The notes under the pieces: model-generated
The model's input: the letters and a program-made list of their open reading frames with translations, nothing else
The model's database searches: none
Told to the model about the DNA's origin: nothing
Translations under genes and position numbers: made by a program
Assembly: GCA_034766995.1 (NCBI GenBank)
Contig: CM068314.1
Location: 35,954,208 to 36,018,207 of the forward strand
Reading direction: 5' to 3'
Source of the DNA: Acanthacorydalis orientalis
Lineage: Eukaryota > Arthropoda > Insecta > Megaloptera > Corydalidae
DNA: 64,000 nt
Shown here: in pieces, positions 48,300-61,585 of the stretch
Layout: each line of letters starts with the position of its first letter
Numbering within the stretch: the first letter of the stretch is position 1

Positions 48300-48760
48300 T
48301 ATGTACCATCCTCGTCACTCTAGTTGGATATTATTCGCATTGCTTGGGTTACCGTTACATCTGCGGAACTGAAATGAATTTCCTGCTTGTCGTTCGATAA
48401 CATTATCTTGAATTTGCGTTTCAAAGGATTTCATAGTATGAATGTGTGTTGTATAAATGTGTGTTACGTTTACTACATACATAATGTCAGTATGTATGTA
48501 CACGAGTGAACGTTAAATGTGTGGGACTGGTTGGCTTGTTGCCCGTTAGCTGACTCACAACTACAAGAGGCTTTTGTATCGGGATATCCCAACATAGACA
48601 GTTTGTTGTCTATCTACGTATGTCTGTTACACTGTCTGCTAAAAATAGCGATCACTGAGATGGTGTCTGCAGAATATATTTTACATGTGTAGAAATGCTA
48701 GTCAATCCGTGGTAAAGTGCGCGCGCAACTAACGTGTTCAATAAACTGTCGATAAAACTT
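48300..48760. promoter_or_regulatory. GC-richer island with kappaB-like and AP-1 motifs
   Basis: About 460 bp clearly less A+T rich than the surroundings. It includes an exact AP-1 site TGACTCA (48551-48557), the perfect palindrome GGGATATCCC (48581-48590) that fits the Rel/kappaB and Dorsal consensus GGGWWWWCCM, the inverted pair AGACA/TGTCT around 48596-48611, and a GCGCGCGC run near 48720. No convincing coding frame. Paired AP-1 and kappaB sites are typical of immune or stress enhancers, but that is inference from short motifs. Confidence 0.3.
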
Positions 48761-49979
48761 ATATAACTTCCTTTCCATTGTAATTAACGAACCATCAGGT
48801 TCTGCAAATCCCGAAGAATATATAAATTAACTATAGCCTTGAGAGTACTAGAAGTAACGATAGATATAAAAAGAAACGTGTAATTGTACATTTCCTGTAA
48901 AGATAAATGACGAGGATATTTATTTTTATACATAAATGAAGGTATGTATTCAAGAACAGACGCTCACTTAATGTATGTTTAATAAACTTTTATATTTAAT
49001 GGCGGTCTTATACATAAAAGTAATACATATTTAAATTCAATCAAGACTTTAACCAAAAGAAGAATTGGATATTAAGAGAGAGAAATAATTGTAAATAATA
49101 TTAATAAAAAAATAGTAGATATAGAATTTTTATTTGATATTTTGAAAAATTAAAAATAGAAAATCAATCGATTGACATAGAGACTTAAAGTTAAACAAAT
49201 ATTTTTACATTAGGTATCATTATTTTTTAACGTCATATAATAATCACGCCTGTTTTCCTTATGCAAGAGTAACTAACAGATTGAACTACGGACTAATTAA
49301 TATCTTTTGAGTATAATTCAAGATATATGGAAATTATCTTTCAGTATGAAAACGATTGTTTTATAAACTTAACGAGCTTTTAATTCAGTTCTAAAAAATT
49401 TAAATGAAAAAAATCGAACTCCAATAAATTATACGAATTAACATAGAAGAATCGATGAAAGAGAGATATTCTGCTTGATATAGCAATTTCAATTTTTTTA
49501 ATTCTTTTGATGTAATTACTTTGAATGGAGAAACCATGAATACAAACTATTAATATTTTAACAAAATATGCACATTTTGATAGAATATACGCATGTGTAT
49601 TTACATTTTCATATTATCATAACATTACTTTTACGGAAAAAATCTTATAAGTCCATTTAAGATGTATTAAAAAAGGATATTAATGAGACTATCGTTTAAA
49701 ATATCTGAATACACATTTATAATTAAATACTTGCATGTTTAAATGTACGTAATAAATATTAATATTGTCATTTTATAAACAGAAATATGTTTATACTCTC
49801 AAAAATATATGATTGCATGAAAAACAATCACCAACCTGAAGCAAAGAAACAAATAAATAATCTACATAGAAAATGAAAATACAGTTTTGACATTTGGCGT
49901 AGCTACTTTGCTTTCGAACGAAATTATTTAATTTGAAGTAAATTAATTTAGTTTAAAATAACTGCAACCTATGTATGAG

Positions 49980-50200
49980 AAGATTGCGGGCTCTTACGTT
50001 TGAATACGTTGTGAAAGCTTAGTAGTATTTGCATGGTGTTTCATAGTAACTCTAATTACAGATGTATGGGACTCGTAATCCGGACACTCTACGACTCGAA
50101 ATCCTACCCTCAGTTTGACTGATGTGGGCTTTAATCTCATAATCTTATTATTGTCATACATATGACGTTTCAGTCCATAATTGCTTTCTGAATTTAATGT
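49980..50200. promoter_or_regulatory. GC-richer patch with octamer and Otx-type sites
   Basis: An exact octamer ATTTGCAT at 50027-50034, a homeodomain core TAATTA at 50053-50058 and an Otx/Bicoid-type TAATCC at 50076-50081 lie within 55 bp, in DNA richer in CpG than the flanks. No transposon similarity seen. A homeodomain-responsive enhancer is possible. Confidence 0.25.
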
Positions 50201-50265
50201 TACAACGCTTTTTACGTAAAAATAAAGTATCTATCTCTCCTTCTCTCTCCCTTTCTTTCTATAAA

Positions 50266-50290
50266 TATATATATATATATATATATATAA
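50266..50290. repeat. (TA)n microsatellite after a CT-rich tract
   Basis: CT-rich sequence 50231-50260 then about 25 bp of TA. Confidence 0.93.
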
Positions 50291-50835
50291 AGTGTGTATA
50301 TAAATAAAGAGGTGTTAATATCTCGTTACTGAAAACGGAAATATAAATATATTTGATTATGATAAACCAATCTGAATGGAAGAAACCAATTGATATTTAC
50401 ATTGTAATAATGTGAACTCCGTAACCAAACTTATGATTCCTTATGTAATTTACGGATTAAAAGAAAATGTTATTAAAAAATATATTAGTGTATTTATTAA
50501 TTCGTCGAATTAATCAAAAAATATACAATTAACAAATAACAAAAAATAAAATCGTTTACCCATTTTTCTGTACTATTGAATGTTTTATTGCATTAAGAAA
50601 AAATGAAACTCGGATTTATTGGTTATTTAAAATTGATTTTTGCATACTTTTATAAAAAATACTTAATTTACACAATTTTATACAAAAATATCACTATTAA
50701 TCTTGAAATTGATTATTAAAATTATTTTTTCAAAGAAAAAGGATAATTTAGTAATAATTTTTAGATGATATTTATATTTTAGAAAAATAATTATAAATAT
50801 TTAATAATATTTTATAACACTGTAAGTAAATTCAG

Positions 50836-50837
<2 letters not shown>

Positions 50838-50895
<58 letters not shown>
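50838..50895. repeat. (TA)n microsatellite
   Basis: About 57 bp of TA. Confidence 0.97.
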
Positions 50896-50897
<2 letters not shown>

Positions 50898-51136
50898 CAC
50901 TAACACAAAAAACCTTTAAGATTTACTCAGGTAAAAGTAATTTTCCTTTTTTCTTCGACCGTTCAATTTTTAGATCCTTGGACATAAAGGTTTTCTCTAG
51001 GGTATAGACATCAGTCTCAGCGCTCAACCAGAAACTACGATTTTACATGGATTCTATACCACAAGCGTATATGTGTTCATACTTTTCAGCTAGCGTTTTT
51101 CTTTTTAATATACATAATATATAGATATGTATGAGA

Positions 51137-51139
<3 letters not shown>

Positions 51140-51232
<93 letters not shown>

Positions 51233-51242
51233 GTATATATAT
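51140..51242. repeat. Long (TA)n array with TG interruptions
   Basis: About 100 bp of TA; two ATGTA interruptions near 51215 and 51233. Confidence 0.97.
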
Positions 51243-51415
51243 AACTGGGCATAAATAAAATAAGAAAGTAAAAGACAACATACTTAATATATAAATATTA
51301 AAAAATATGTTTAGGATTTTTTTTCATATACACAAACTAGACACGAACATGATTAAATTATAAACATTTGGCAACATTAGTGTCTATAATATTTGTATAA
51401 ATATTGCATTTAACA

Positions 51416-51502
51416 TATGATGCGTGTGACGTGCAGTGTTTCGACGAGACGGAAGATCAATACCCGGACTCCGGCGCTGAATTAGCCAACAATGGCGAAT
51501 AA
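51416..51502 (+). other. Short acidic, Cys-containing open segment (possible terminal exon)
   Basis: Reading YDACDVQCFDETEDQYPD then SGAELANNGE and a TAA stop at 51500. The segment is strongly acidic and unlike random local frames, in a small GC-richer patch (51420-51560). GTGCAG at 51431-51436 could be a splice acceptor. There is no ATG in frame, no donor and no recognised domain, so it is only a candidate 3' coding exon. Confidence 0.18.
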
Positions 51503-51978
51503 GGGTAGTTAGTAAACTCATGATAACGGATATCCTTCGCAGCGACCTTGAATAGTGATCACATTTAAATCCGAAAGCTGCTAAATGTTATTGTATTTAT
51601 GAATATGTATACATGTACGTATATGTGTATACATATGAATATTTGTACGCGTAAAGATGTGTTACGAGGTCTATTATTTCTAGTTTTCCTTATTATTAAT
51701 TCAAAATTCAACGTATACAATTTTATTATACATTTTTTTTTATTATTTTACCTGAGAAAAATCCGTAACGTATTCTTTTATAACAAAATTTCACACGGAA
51801 AAAATTCTTTATCATAAATAAATTTTCTCTTACATTTTTTAAATTAACCGAATCAAACGGGCCACTATCACGAAACTATCTTTTTATATTATTCTTCATA
51901 AAAATCTTCAATATGTGTGTTCTAGAAAACACTGTAAATTTCAATTACTGGAATCATAACAAACATGCTAGCTCATAA

Positions 51979-51980
<2 letters not shown>

Positions 51981-52033
<53 letters not shown>

Positions 52034-52042
52034 CATACATAA
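51981..52042. repeat. (TA)n-(CATA)n microsatellite
   Basis: About 48 bp of TA then CATACATACATA. Confidence 0.97.
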
Positions 52043-52425
52043 TACATTTTAGGCGTTTCCATTTAAGTATATTAGATTTAGTTTAATAATACGAAGCAAT
52101 ATAAATATATAAAACCAACAAATTACTGGAAATGTAATTATGAATGAAATATATTTAAGAGATAAATCCATAAATAGACGGTTCTCCATTTACGATTCCA
52201 TCGTAGTTGCTCTATTGACACAAGTACCTACTCTATAAACTAAGATAAGAGTTATTCAGTAAGATCGTATTTCATAGCACGTAATGCGTTTCCAATTTCC
52301 TTACAAAACCAAACTTTATTCAAGTAGTGCATCTGTCAGTGATATATTCTGTGAAATTGTATTGAAGAATGTGTTTTCGATAAGTTTACTGTATTTTTAT
52401 GATTTGTATTTTTAAGTTGATAAAA

Positions 52426-52428
<3 letters not shown>

Positions 52429-52488
<60 letters not shown>
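52429..52488. repeat. (TA)n microsatellite
   Basis: About 60 bp of TA. Confidence 0.97.
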
Positions 52489-52490
<2 letters not shown>

Positions 52491-52732
52491 AAATACACAT
52501 GAATATTTCAATCTTTTACACAAAACCGAGAGGATGATATAGAATTAACGTACAAATAGTTTCGAAAAATATTATCTGTTTTATAAACATAATGTTTTCA
52601 AATAGTATCATACATAACAGCACTAAAGTATTCCTAAACACGCTGTCAAAACCACTGTGTATTTGAGATGAGTACAAATACAAAATAACAAGATGGTTAA
52701 ATAAATGTTGTTATATATATATACAATCAATC

Positions 52733-52735
52733 AAT

Positions 52736-52769
<34 letters not shown>

Positions 52770-52770
52770 C
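52733..52770. repeat. (TA)n microsatellite
   Basis: TA with a phase break near 52746; a GTGTGTGTG-like run follows. Confidence 0.93.
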
Positions 52771-53737
52771 CTGTGTATGTGTGTGTAAATATATATATAC
52801 ATATTATATATTTCAAAACGCATAAACAAGTGTAATTACAGCGATAACGTTTTTTTTCTTATTTTTAATTAGTAGATTTTATCAATAATTGTATTTTTCT
52901 CAGCAATTTTTATTCCTTATCTATTTTTAATCTGCTAAACAATTCTGGAAGAATGATTATATATATACCTTTACGTATTGATTATGAAAGCGATAAGAAA
53001 ACAATAAAGAAACTAACTTTTAATCTCCAATATTTTAATATTAAAAACACATGAACTGTGAATGTAATCTGAAAGACAGAAATAGATTACGAATGATTAG
53101 TTCATTCTTCAAGTTAAAAACTGACAATCTGATACGGAGGTAATGCTTTACTTGCGCTCCTGTGCTTGCAAGAAGGCAAAAGTTTTGCAATTTGCATAAC
53201 GCTAGATTTGAAGTTCGTAATCGATACAGATTATAAGAAGGCGATAAGTGACACTTAAAACATGACGTAGATAAAGCACGTTTATGCGCTGACACGTTTA
53301 TTCTTTTTCTTATACAAAACTTTTTCACAAAATAAATTATGTTTTTGACATCAAAGCAAGAAATATGTAAAGAGTCTCCATTCTAAGAATATATTTCTAT
53401 TCGTTTCAATGAATGTTTTATTTTTTATTGATGAATTATATTCGACTAAGTACTATTCACATAATTTTATAAACATGTATTTATTCTAGTTTTTTATATG
53501 CTGTATTTGAAATACACAATTAATATTCGTTTATATACTAAGATTTGTTATTTATTTGTTACATATAATTTTTTTCATCATTTTTCATGATAGATTACGA
53601 CTTTGAAACGTATTAGTATAGTCATATAAATGTGAAATATATATTTCTAAGTTTGATTATATATACATAGACCGAGTTGTGCTAATGTTTAGCTTTTTTT
53701 AAATATAGACTATATCAGTAGATGGTGTGTGTATATA

Positions 53738-54313
53738 CGTGTGTCGTTTGAAAAGTATGGTAAAAAAGTAAGTTAAACACTATTTTTTTTTAGAAAAAAT
53801 CGATTTTATTTCGCAGCATAGTCTCTATTGAGGGCTATACACTTGGTCCAGCGAGTCTGCAAAAAACGAATTAAGGGCAATGACATTCTCATTTGACAAG
53901 AATTCCTTCCCACCGAGCTAAATTTCCAGGTTTGGGAAGAGAAAGAAGTCGCACGGTGCCAAATCCGGAGAAGAGGCTAGATGAGGAATCAATTTGAAGC
54001 CTAATTCATGCAATTTTGCTATTGTGATGGTCGATTTCTGGGACGGTGCGTTGTCCTGGTGAAAGAGCACTTTTTGTACGCCAATCTTGGCCATTTTTGT
54101 TTCAGCTCTTTTTTCAAACGGTTTAATAATGTTGAATAATAGGCTCCTCTTATTGTCTTTCCCTTCGGTAAGAAGTCGATCAAGATGATTCCTTAGGAAT
54201 CCCAAAAAATAGTAGCCATCACCTTCCCAGCCAACAAAATGGTATTCGTCTTCTTCAAAGCACTTTCACCAGTCGTTGTCCATTGCTTTGAATGCGGCTT
54301 TGACTCAGGTGTG
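53738..54313 (-). mobile_element. 5'-truncated mariner (irritans-like), about 575 bp
   Basis: The 3' end is at 53738 with TA before it and TIR-like CGTGTGTCGTTTGAAAAGTA. The coding part runs up to about 54313, where similarity stops abruptly just inside the transposase after the first catalytic motif. No second TIR was found, so the 5' half is missing. The TIR resembles that of the 44081 element but the transposase sequence differs clearly, indicating a separate subfamily or older copy. Confidence 0.88.
53760..54313 (-). pseudogene. mariner transposase pseudogene, C-terminal two-thirds
   Basis: On the minus strand: TPESKPHSKQWTTTGESALK, then NTILLAGKVMATIFWDS, a stop, then GIILIDFLP, and in the neighbouring frame (53918-54205) LLTEGKDNKRSLLFNIIKPF. 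The second catalytic Asp is intact in KVLFHQDNAPSQKS. The third Asp is intact in SPDLAPCDFFLFPNLE. The end is decayed (GGKEFLSNENVIALNSFFAD). The first catalytic Asp lies in the missing N-terminal part. Frameshifts and truncation make it non-functional, though the catalytic core reads better than in the 44081 copy. Confidence 0.9.
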
Positions 54314-54531
54314 TAATAAAATTATTTATGAATGACTATTAATTCAAAACTATTAATTAGAAACTTCAAGATCATTTATATTTCTATGTGAATTAAACTT
54401 TAACAATTAACATTTCTTGAGAGAATATGCAATAACATCGCGTGAAATTTCAATGAAATCTGTTACCAAAAGATAATCAAAATATTAAAATTGTATATGC
54501 TCATAATGAAAATGTAAATTTTACTTTACTA

Positions 54532-54537
<6 letters not shown>

Positions 54538-54595
<58 letters not shown>
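54538..54595. repeat. (TA)n microsatellite
   Basis: About 57 bp with one AA break near 54576. Confidence 0.96.
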
Positions 54596-57236
54596 GAATG
54601 TATATATGTATTGCGAATAAAGTTATGCAAGTTCGATTCTAAAACAATGCAAACTCGTAACATACATTTCTTTTCAAAGGAAGTTGTACATCATTGTCTT
54701 TTTAATTAAAATATATCTTAGGTAAGTTTTTTCCTGTACAAAGCAGTTTTATATCACATAACCAATGAAATATATAAAGGAAACTGGGATGTTCCCTTGT
54801 GTATGGTGTTGTGGGAAATCCCGAACACCGGCTCTATCTTATTGTGTTAGGTCAATAAAAAATATATGTATGTTGATACTTGCTTCGGGGTCTACGTTTC
54901 GAAGTTCTGTTTCAAAGGTTAAACAAACATATTTATGGAAGGTATTCTTCGGCGTTTAAAGTACATACGGGTGGTTACATGGCAATAAGTCAAAACGTTA
55001 ACTTTCAATTTATAGTGTTTACCGAAAGAAAGTTTGCGGTTGTATGATTTAAACAGCACGTGTAAGTAAACATAACGTTATGTTTGAATTTACTTTGTTT
55101 TACTTTAAGCAGTGTAATAAATTTTACTCGCTTTATTCACACTGTTTATAAAATAACACAGGTTATTTGATCCTTATTTGTATTTTTGTAAATTATCAAA
55201 AACAATAATTTCTTATCTTTGTAGACAGATAGATAGGCCCGTTCAACGAATAAAAAATATAATATGTAAATTGAAATTCAGAAAAATGATGATAGATTAT
55301 TTCTCTTAAGTAATATCAAACGGTGAAATAATTATACTTTTTTTTCAAAATGACAAACGGTTACTAATTATTCAAAAAATTCTAATATAAAAATATTAGT
55401 GTTAATGTAAACAATGATTTACTTTTTTGACATAAATTTTAAGTAGGAATAAATCAATTAATGCATGTGTACACTGTTATAACGAATGTTACTGGGCATA
55501 TATTTCCTCCTTACAACCATTATTTATATCAGTGACAGGTAAATTTCACCTAGATATTATCTTTATCAATATTCATACATCACTTTATTTAACATACAAA
55601 CACATTTTAGGCTTTAATCAACACACGTTTCTAATTAGAATAATTGAAATATAGACAGACAAACTATTTTTGTATTTGGGATGTATCGGAGTTATCTTCT
55701 AGTTGTAATAATGGGGTTTATTACTAATTAGACAAAGGACGTTATTGGAGAAATCTAATTTTCTAGAAAAACATTGTAATACGAACTATAAAATTGAATT
55801 CCTGCACAGAAATTTACATTAACCAAAACCCATATAAACATTTGATAGTTTTCCTCATTAACCACATTCGCTATAACCGATTTCGACATTATTCAGTTTA
55901 CTAATTGTTTATTAATATCTAGAAGTAATATTATTTTAAATTCCGTGGAGTTTACTTGATAATTCATACATGAAATTATTTAGTAGAAATTGTTATTAAA
56001 TAATAATTTGTACATTTTTTAAAAAATTTAAAGTAATACTAAATTTGCTTAAAAAATGATTATTAAGAAAACTGTATAAATTACAAAAGAATTGAAGAAC
56101 ATTTTTAAATAGCTTCACCCATTAAAAATATATTAATGATAATTAAAACACATTTGTCTGCAAGTCATTCAATTTTCTATAACAAAAGGACCATTCAATA
56201 CAGTTGTGTATGATAAATAAAAATCGTCATAGTCTTGTTGCAAATTTATCAAAGGAAAACCTTTGACGATATCTCAATTGTGTCACAAGATCACCTTCAT
56301 TATATTCAAGCACTCCAGACTGAACTTTGTCCAAACAACGTTTCATGAAACGTATACTTGTTAGGAAAGTAATGGCGGACTAGTTTATAGTTATTTAATT
56401 ATAAACAAGAAACTCAATACTCTATGAAAAACTTAGAATGTCTCATTTTATATTGAATAAAATCAATATGCGAACATCAATTACATACGGCAGAATTACT
56501 CAAATGTGCAAAGGAAAATAAAATCATAGATATTAATCTTATCATTCCAGTTAAGAAATGTGTTTTAAAATATTTAGGATTTATGAGAAAATTTTAATAC
56601 AGAATAAAATGCAAATTAATTTAAATTATCTTCAAAGATTTTCATATTCATGCGCTACTTTTTAAATATTATTTTGAAGAATAATGTTGCGAAATAATTT
56701 AAATGAACAATAAAGATTTATATAAGTTTGCAAGCAACTTCGGAATTCTTTTTAACGAGGTTGTATGTATATACAAACACAAATAATTAATTATGCAAAA
56801 ACGAGATGATACATTTTTAGAATTAAATAAACTCTCTTCCAATTAAAATAAATTGCTATTAATATTCTTATTTTGAAATACTGAAGTTCAATCTCATATG
56901 TTTAATAAGGGATACGTATTGATAAATCCGAGTGCGTCGGCTTTTATCGTAATTACATGACAGTTGTAAAAGATGGTAGTCGTATTCAGTGTCACACATA
57001 AATAACATTTCCTTGCCTTATATACTCTTCGAAGAAAATGTCCACTTGTTACAAGTGGAAGTTACACTATTTCACTAGCTTTACTCGACTGTTAATTAAA
57101 ATTTGTTCCGAGTTTTACGACTACTTAATATAAAATTTGTTTAAGTAATCATAATAAAAGTAATTTAATAGATTCTGTATTTATGATCTGATTTCATAGA
57201 AATGAATATATTGAATGTTACGTTACATAAGTGTGT

Positions 57237-57239
<3 letters not shown>

Positions 57240-57300
<61 letters not shown>

Positions 57301-57358
57301 GCAGTGAGACACAAGAACACTTGCATTAATAATTATATATATATATATATATATATAT
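57240..57358. repeat. Two (TA)n arrays
   Basis: TA 57240-57297 and 57335-57358 around a short unique segment containing CACGCAGTGAGACAC. Confidence 0.96.
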
Positions 57359-57756
57359 AAATACACATATGTATATGTAAGTTACAATATGTTTCGAATG
57401 GTAATTTAGCTTTATATTTTCAATTGTTTAAATTGAAATTGTAAATTAATACTTATTATTACCTTATCGTATTTTGTTTCATCAAACCGTTAAAATTCGG
57501 TGTATTATTAATTATCGTCTAATTATTTATTATAATTTCGAATTAAAATGAAACACAATTAAGGAAAATTACTTTTTTGGTAAAATAAAAAAATTAACCC
57601 ATCTTTCAAGTTAAAACTGAGTTGAAATTAATGGAAGGGTTTTTCAACACCCAAGCAAAATGATAATACGGTCATTTCCCATTGTCATGTAAAATATGTA
57701 AAAAATACTGCATTAACTAGCGACTAACATTTTTTTTATATTATTTTACCATGCGA

Positions 57757-57758
<2 letters not shown>

Positions 57759-57835
<77 letters not shown>
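57759..57835. repeat. (TA)n-(GA)n compound microsatellite
   Basis: About 50 bp of TA passing directly into about 26 bp of GA. Confidence 0.97.
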
Positions 57836-58699
57836 AATTGGTAGAGCAAGATAGAGAAGAAAAATACATTCAAACTTTTTTCAGTTTCCAGAAACTATTT
57901 GCAATCATATACAAAAATTAAAACGTCTGTATAACATAATTTTCTTTAAATAGTGAATGAAGTATTTAAAAAAATATACGATAAAGGAATTGTAAGAAAA
58001 GACTACTAAAAATAATCGGATCGATACGATATACATGACAAATACAAGGTGAATGTATCCTTGACCTCATGGACTTGCTATAGCACTGAATTGGTAATTT
58101 CTATTTATAAATGAGAAGGGTCGCAAATGTCACAGCAGTTTCTCACTGAACATAGTCTTTACAATAGTATGTACATCTTATTAAGAACAATTTCCATGTA
58201 CGGCTTCAGTATTCATTATATAGATATTGAATGAATACAAAGGTTTATCTTCAAGACTTGTGCATACAAAATAATACAACGGTTTACAGTGACTTATGTG
58301 TTTTTCGTTTATATGAATTAATTTATGAACATTTTGTAGGTTTTATCACGAGATGTACGTAAAGTTGATTCAGTTAATTACAACACGAGCTGCGGTGCTA
58401 TCATATTTTCTGTAAGTTCAGATTACTGTATTTTGTTTAAACGACATAAATGCAAAGGAATGGAATCTATTGGATTCGAACTTACAGAAAAATATTCTTT
58501 TAAGTGAATTCATACTTTTTAATTTGTGCAATTGGACTTATTTTAAACTAGGTACTTAGGGCTATTTTAATACTTTCTTTTAAACAGATATCAGTGTGTT
58601 CTTTTGTTAATAAAATTGATTTTAAACATCTTCATTATATAAGCAAATAACAGTATTTAATAATAGCGGTAAGATATTCATTTACAGAATGGTTTTCTA

Positions 58700-58700
58700 A

Positions 58701-58772
<72 letters not shown>
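58700..58772. repeat. (CA)n-(TA)n compound microsatellite
   Basis: Short CA then about 60 bp of TA. Confidence 0.97.
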
Positions 58773-58775
<3 letters not shown>

Positions 58776-58979
58776 TATATATATAGCAACTTAAAAATAT
58801 ACAAAATAATATTTTCAATAACAAATAATGTTTCTTCATCAATAATTATTTTTTTCAATAAGTGAAACTGAATTGAATAAAAGTATCCGTAACTAATTTC
58901 ATTGCGGAATTAAAACAATTTGCTCAAATATGGTTTTTAGTAAATTCCGAATGTCGTTAATTTACAACGAGGATAAACC

Positions 58980-59340
58980 GTCATGAATACAGAATTGTAC
59001 GCAAACGATGAACGTCTAACGAAAAAGCATAGAAACGAATGTGTGCGCGAATAGTATTCAACCGAAAGCAACCCGGGAAGGATATAACGGAGACACAAAA
59101 AACAATTCTCTTACAAATACATGGTGCAGCGCCTCCACCACATAAATCAATAAACGTAATTACTGCCAAAAGGCCGTGCTGTCGCCGCCAGTCAGGGGCG
59201 GAATGCCAGAATAACTGCGTGCGAGTGTATATGTATGTGCGCCAAGCTAATTGTTTTCAAACAACCATACTGGTTCAGACAATGTCGCCAAAACTGGGTC
59301 AAGTATATATAGAGAAAGAAACGTTGACTGGCTGCTAAAA
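58980..59340. promoter_or_regulatory. GC-richer island with Hox/Exd-type and paired homeodomain sites
   Basis: About 360 bp of raised G+C and CpG. ATAAATCA at 59142-59149 matches the composite Exd/Hox site (complement TGATTTAT). Six bases on, GTAATTAC at 59156-59163 is a palindromic homeodomain dimer site. GTCGCCGCC and GGGGCGG words follow. A 99-codon plus-strand frame (59039-59338, beginning MCARIVFNRKQ) spans it without a recognised domain; its Cys/Gln/Arg mix looks like translated GC-rich DNA. I favour a developmental enhancer or untranslated exon; unproven. Confidence 0.3.
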
Positions 59341-60725
59341 TCGCAAAACTATATACTCATATTATGTTTTTGGCAATTGTACGACATAAATATTTACTTT
59401 TCGTGATTTTTATCACAACCTGTTGAAATGTACTCATTATTATTCTGTACTGTCTTGTAATGAAATTGTGATTTTTTGGGTACTATTTAATGAATTTATT
59501 ATATATATATATAATATCACTTAAATTAGGATAACTGTTATTCAATATAACAGTTCAATAAGTTAAAAAAAACAATTCGAACATTTATCATACATGTGTC
59601 CAAAAAGTGTTTAAAATGAAAATAAGATACAAAATTTCATTTAATTTTATAAAATTACTATGATAACTAATGTTATATAGAATATAATATTTGCCAGTTA
59701 ATTCGGAATAACATAACTAAATCAGCTTATGTATCTACATATTATAAAAGAAAAAATATTTCCTTAGTTCTGAACAGTAATAAAATCGATATTTAAAAAG
59801 ATGAAAAAAATTACACAAAAATCAGTTTACCAGAATCATATTTGCGCGACACAAAAGTTTTACTATTATAAGCATTAATATTTGACGAGTTCAATAAACA
59901 GTAAAAACCTATAAAGTAAACACATTTCGTAAATGAGTACCAGGGAAATTGAATATTTGAAATCAAAAGTTAATGGAAAATTGAATCGTTAAACAAAATA
60001 TATGAATCAAATTACAATATTTAACTGAAAGCAACGTACGCAATTGTGGTAAAAACATAACTCAATTAATATGTTAAAATACTAAGTAAATATTCGATAG
60101 AAACACAAATAAGCAATGTGAACGGAAATAGATTAAAATGGACAGTAAATTAACGTTTGTTAACAACTATGAACAAAAATGATGACAAAATTTTATTCAC
60201 TGTTATGTTATTTTACTGTTATTTTATTCACTATATATTATAATAATAATTACATTCATGTAATATGTAAAATATTAGAAGCATTTAAAAATGGAAAACG
60301 AAAATACAATGCTTGCGTACAAAATCTGGCAATCTATATAATAAATTAAAAAAAACATTTTATACATTACAAATACCAATATTAATACAATAATAATAAA
60401 TAGATCATTGGAACAAATTATTATAGACGTGTGTTTTAATTATTGAATATCAGTTAACGCCCAGTAAATTATTCACATTTATTATATATGCAGAGATATT
60501 TTAAGAAAATATATTTATTCATTCATTTTTATATTTATATGCTTTTGGTTTTTGAAATATAATTTTGGAGCTTAATTTTTTCAAGAATTTTGATCTTTTC
60601 AGTTTCATATTTTCGCATTAATTGAATAGTACTGAACAGTAAATTATTTTGTAAAAAGAAAATTCAATCTTTTCGATCCATTATGAAATTACATAAATAG
60701 CATTCTCAAACTTAATTTTTGATTT

Positions 60726-60729
<4 letters not shown>

Positions 60730-60785
<56 letters not shown>
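60730..60785. repeat. (TA)n-(TG)n compound microsatellite
   Basis: About 41 bp of TA then about 14 bp of TG. Confidence 0.96.
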
Positions 60786-60875
60786 AATCCTATTATTGTC
60801 AATCAGATAAGTACTATCACTATACATAACATTCATGCTTGTATTTACACATCTACAAAGACAAATAACACAGTC

Positions 60876-60880
60876 ATATA

Positions 60881-60969
<89 letters not shown>
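60876..60969. repeat. (TA)n-(GA)n compound microsatellite
   Basis: TA with two CATA breaks to 60946, then about 23 bp of GA. Confidence 0.97.
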
Positions 60970-61581
60970 CACATCTCATAGCAAAATGTAAATTTTAAAA
61001 ATATGGGTTTTAATTCAGTATATTTAAAGTAAACAATGTTTGCATAGTAGGGACGCATTTATCAATAATTTTCATTGATCTGTAGAGTACTTACAGATCA
61101 AACAAATAGATTTTTTTATATATTTCTGTAAAAAAAGTGTCTTCTTTCATTAATGATTTGATAAATATATTAGTGACACTTTATATTTTTAAACACTATC
61201 TTTATACAATAAACTAACACAGAAGAAATAAATATTTAATATTAAATATTTCCAGTTGTATGTTTTTAGATATCATATAAACAAAATTAAAATTCATACA
61301 TACGAGCACTAACATTCACATATAGGAGGCTATATATTTTTTTTCTATAAAAAGTACTTTTACCTTAGTACTTTAATATAGCTTGTATGAAAACTTTTTC
61401 AATTGCGCTCAGCAATTAATAAATTTACGAGTTACAACGTGTTATACGCTTCTGATATTTCTGCTACTATATGGGATATGGCCGTTAAATTAATTACACA
61501 TGTGCTACAGAAGCGTGGGTATACAAACAGAATAATACATTCCATAGCAATTATAGGTAAGTCTGAAATTACGGTTATATA

Positions 61582-61585
<4 letters not shown>

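Larger units (their letters stand above)
45364..53737. other. AT-rich non-coding stretch with small GC-richer islands
   Basis: No assignable gene. Islands at 46010-46160, 48300-48760, 49980-50200 and 51420-51560 contain motif clusters or short protein-like frames. A perfect palindrome ACCTTTAAAGGT lies at 46425-46436. The remainder is AT-rich sequence with about ten TA arrays. The 95-codon minus-strand frame at 53041-53328 has no recognised domain. Confidence 0.6.

Noticed and set aside
53041..53328. 95-codon minus-strand frame as a gene
   Set aside because: Length is within what occurs by chance in 64 kb, no recognised domain, and Arg/Leu/Ser-rich composition without splice or promoter context.
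54625..54650. tRNA B-box-like GTTCGATTC
   Set aside because: No acceptor stem, anticodon arm or A-box at the right distance.
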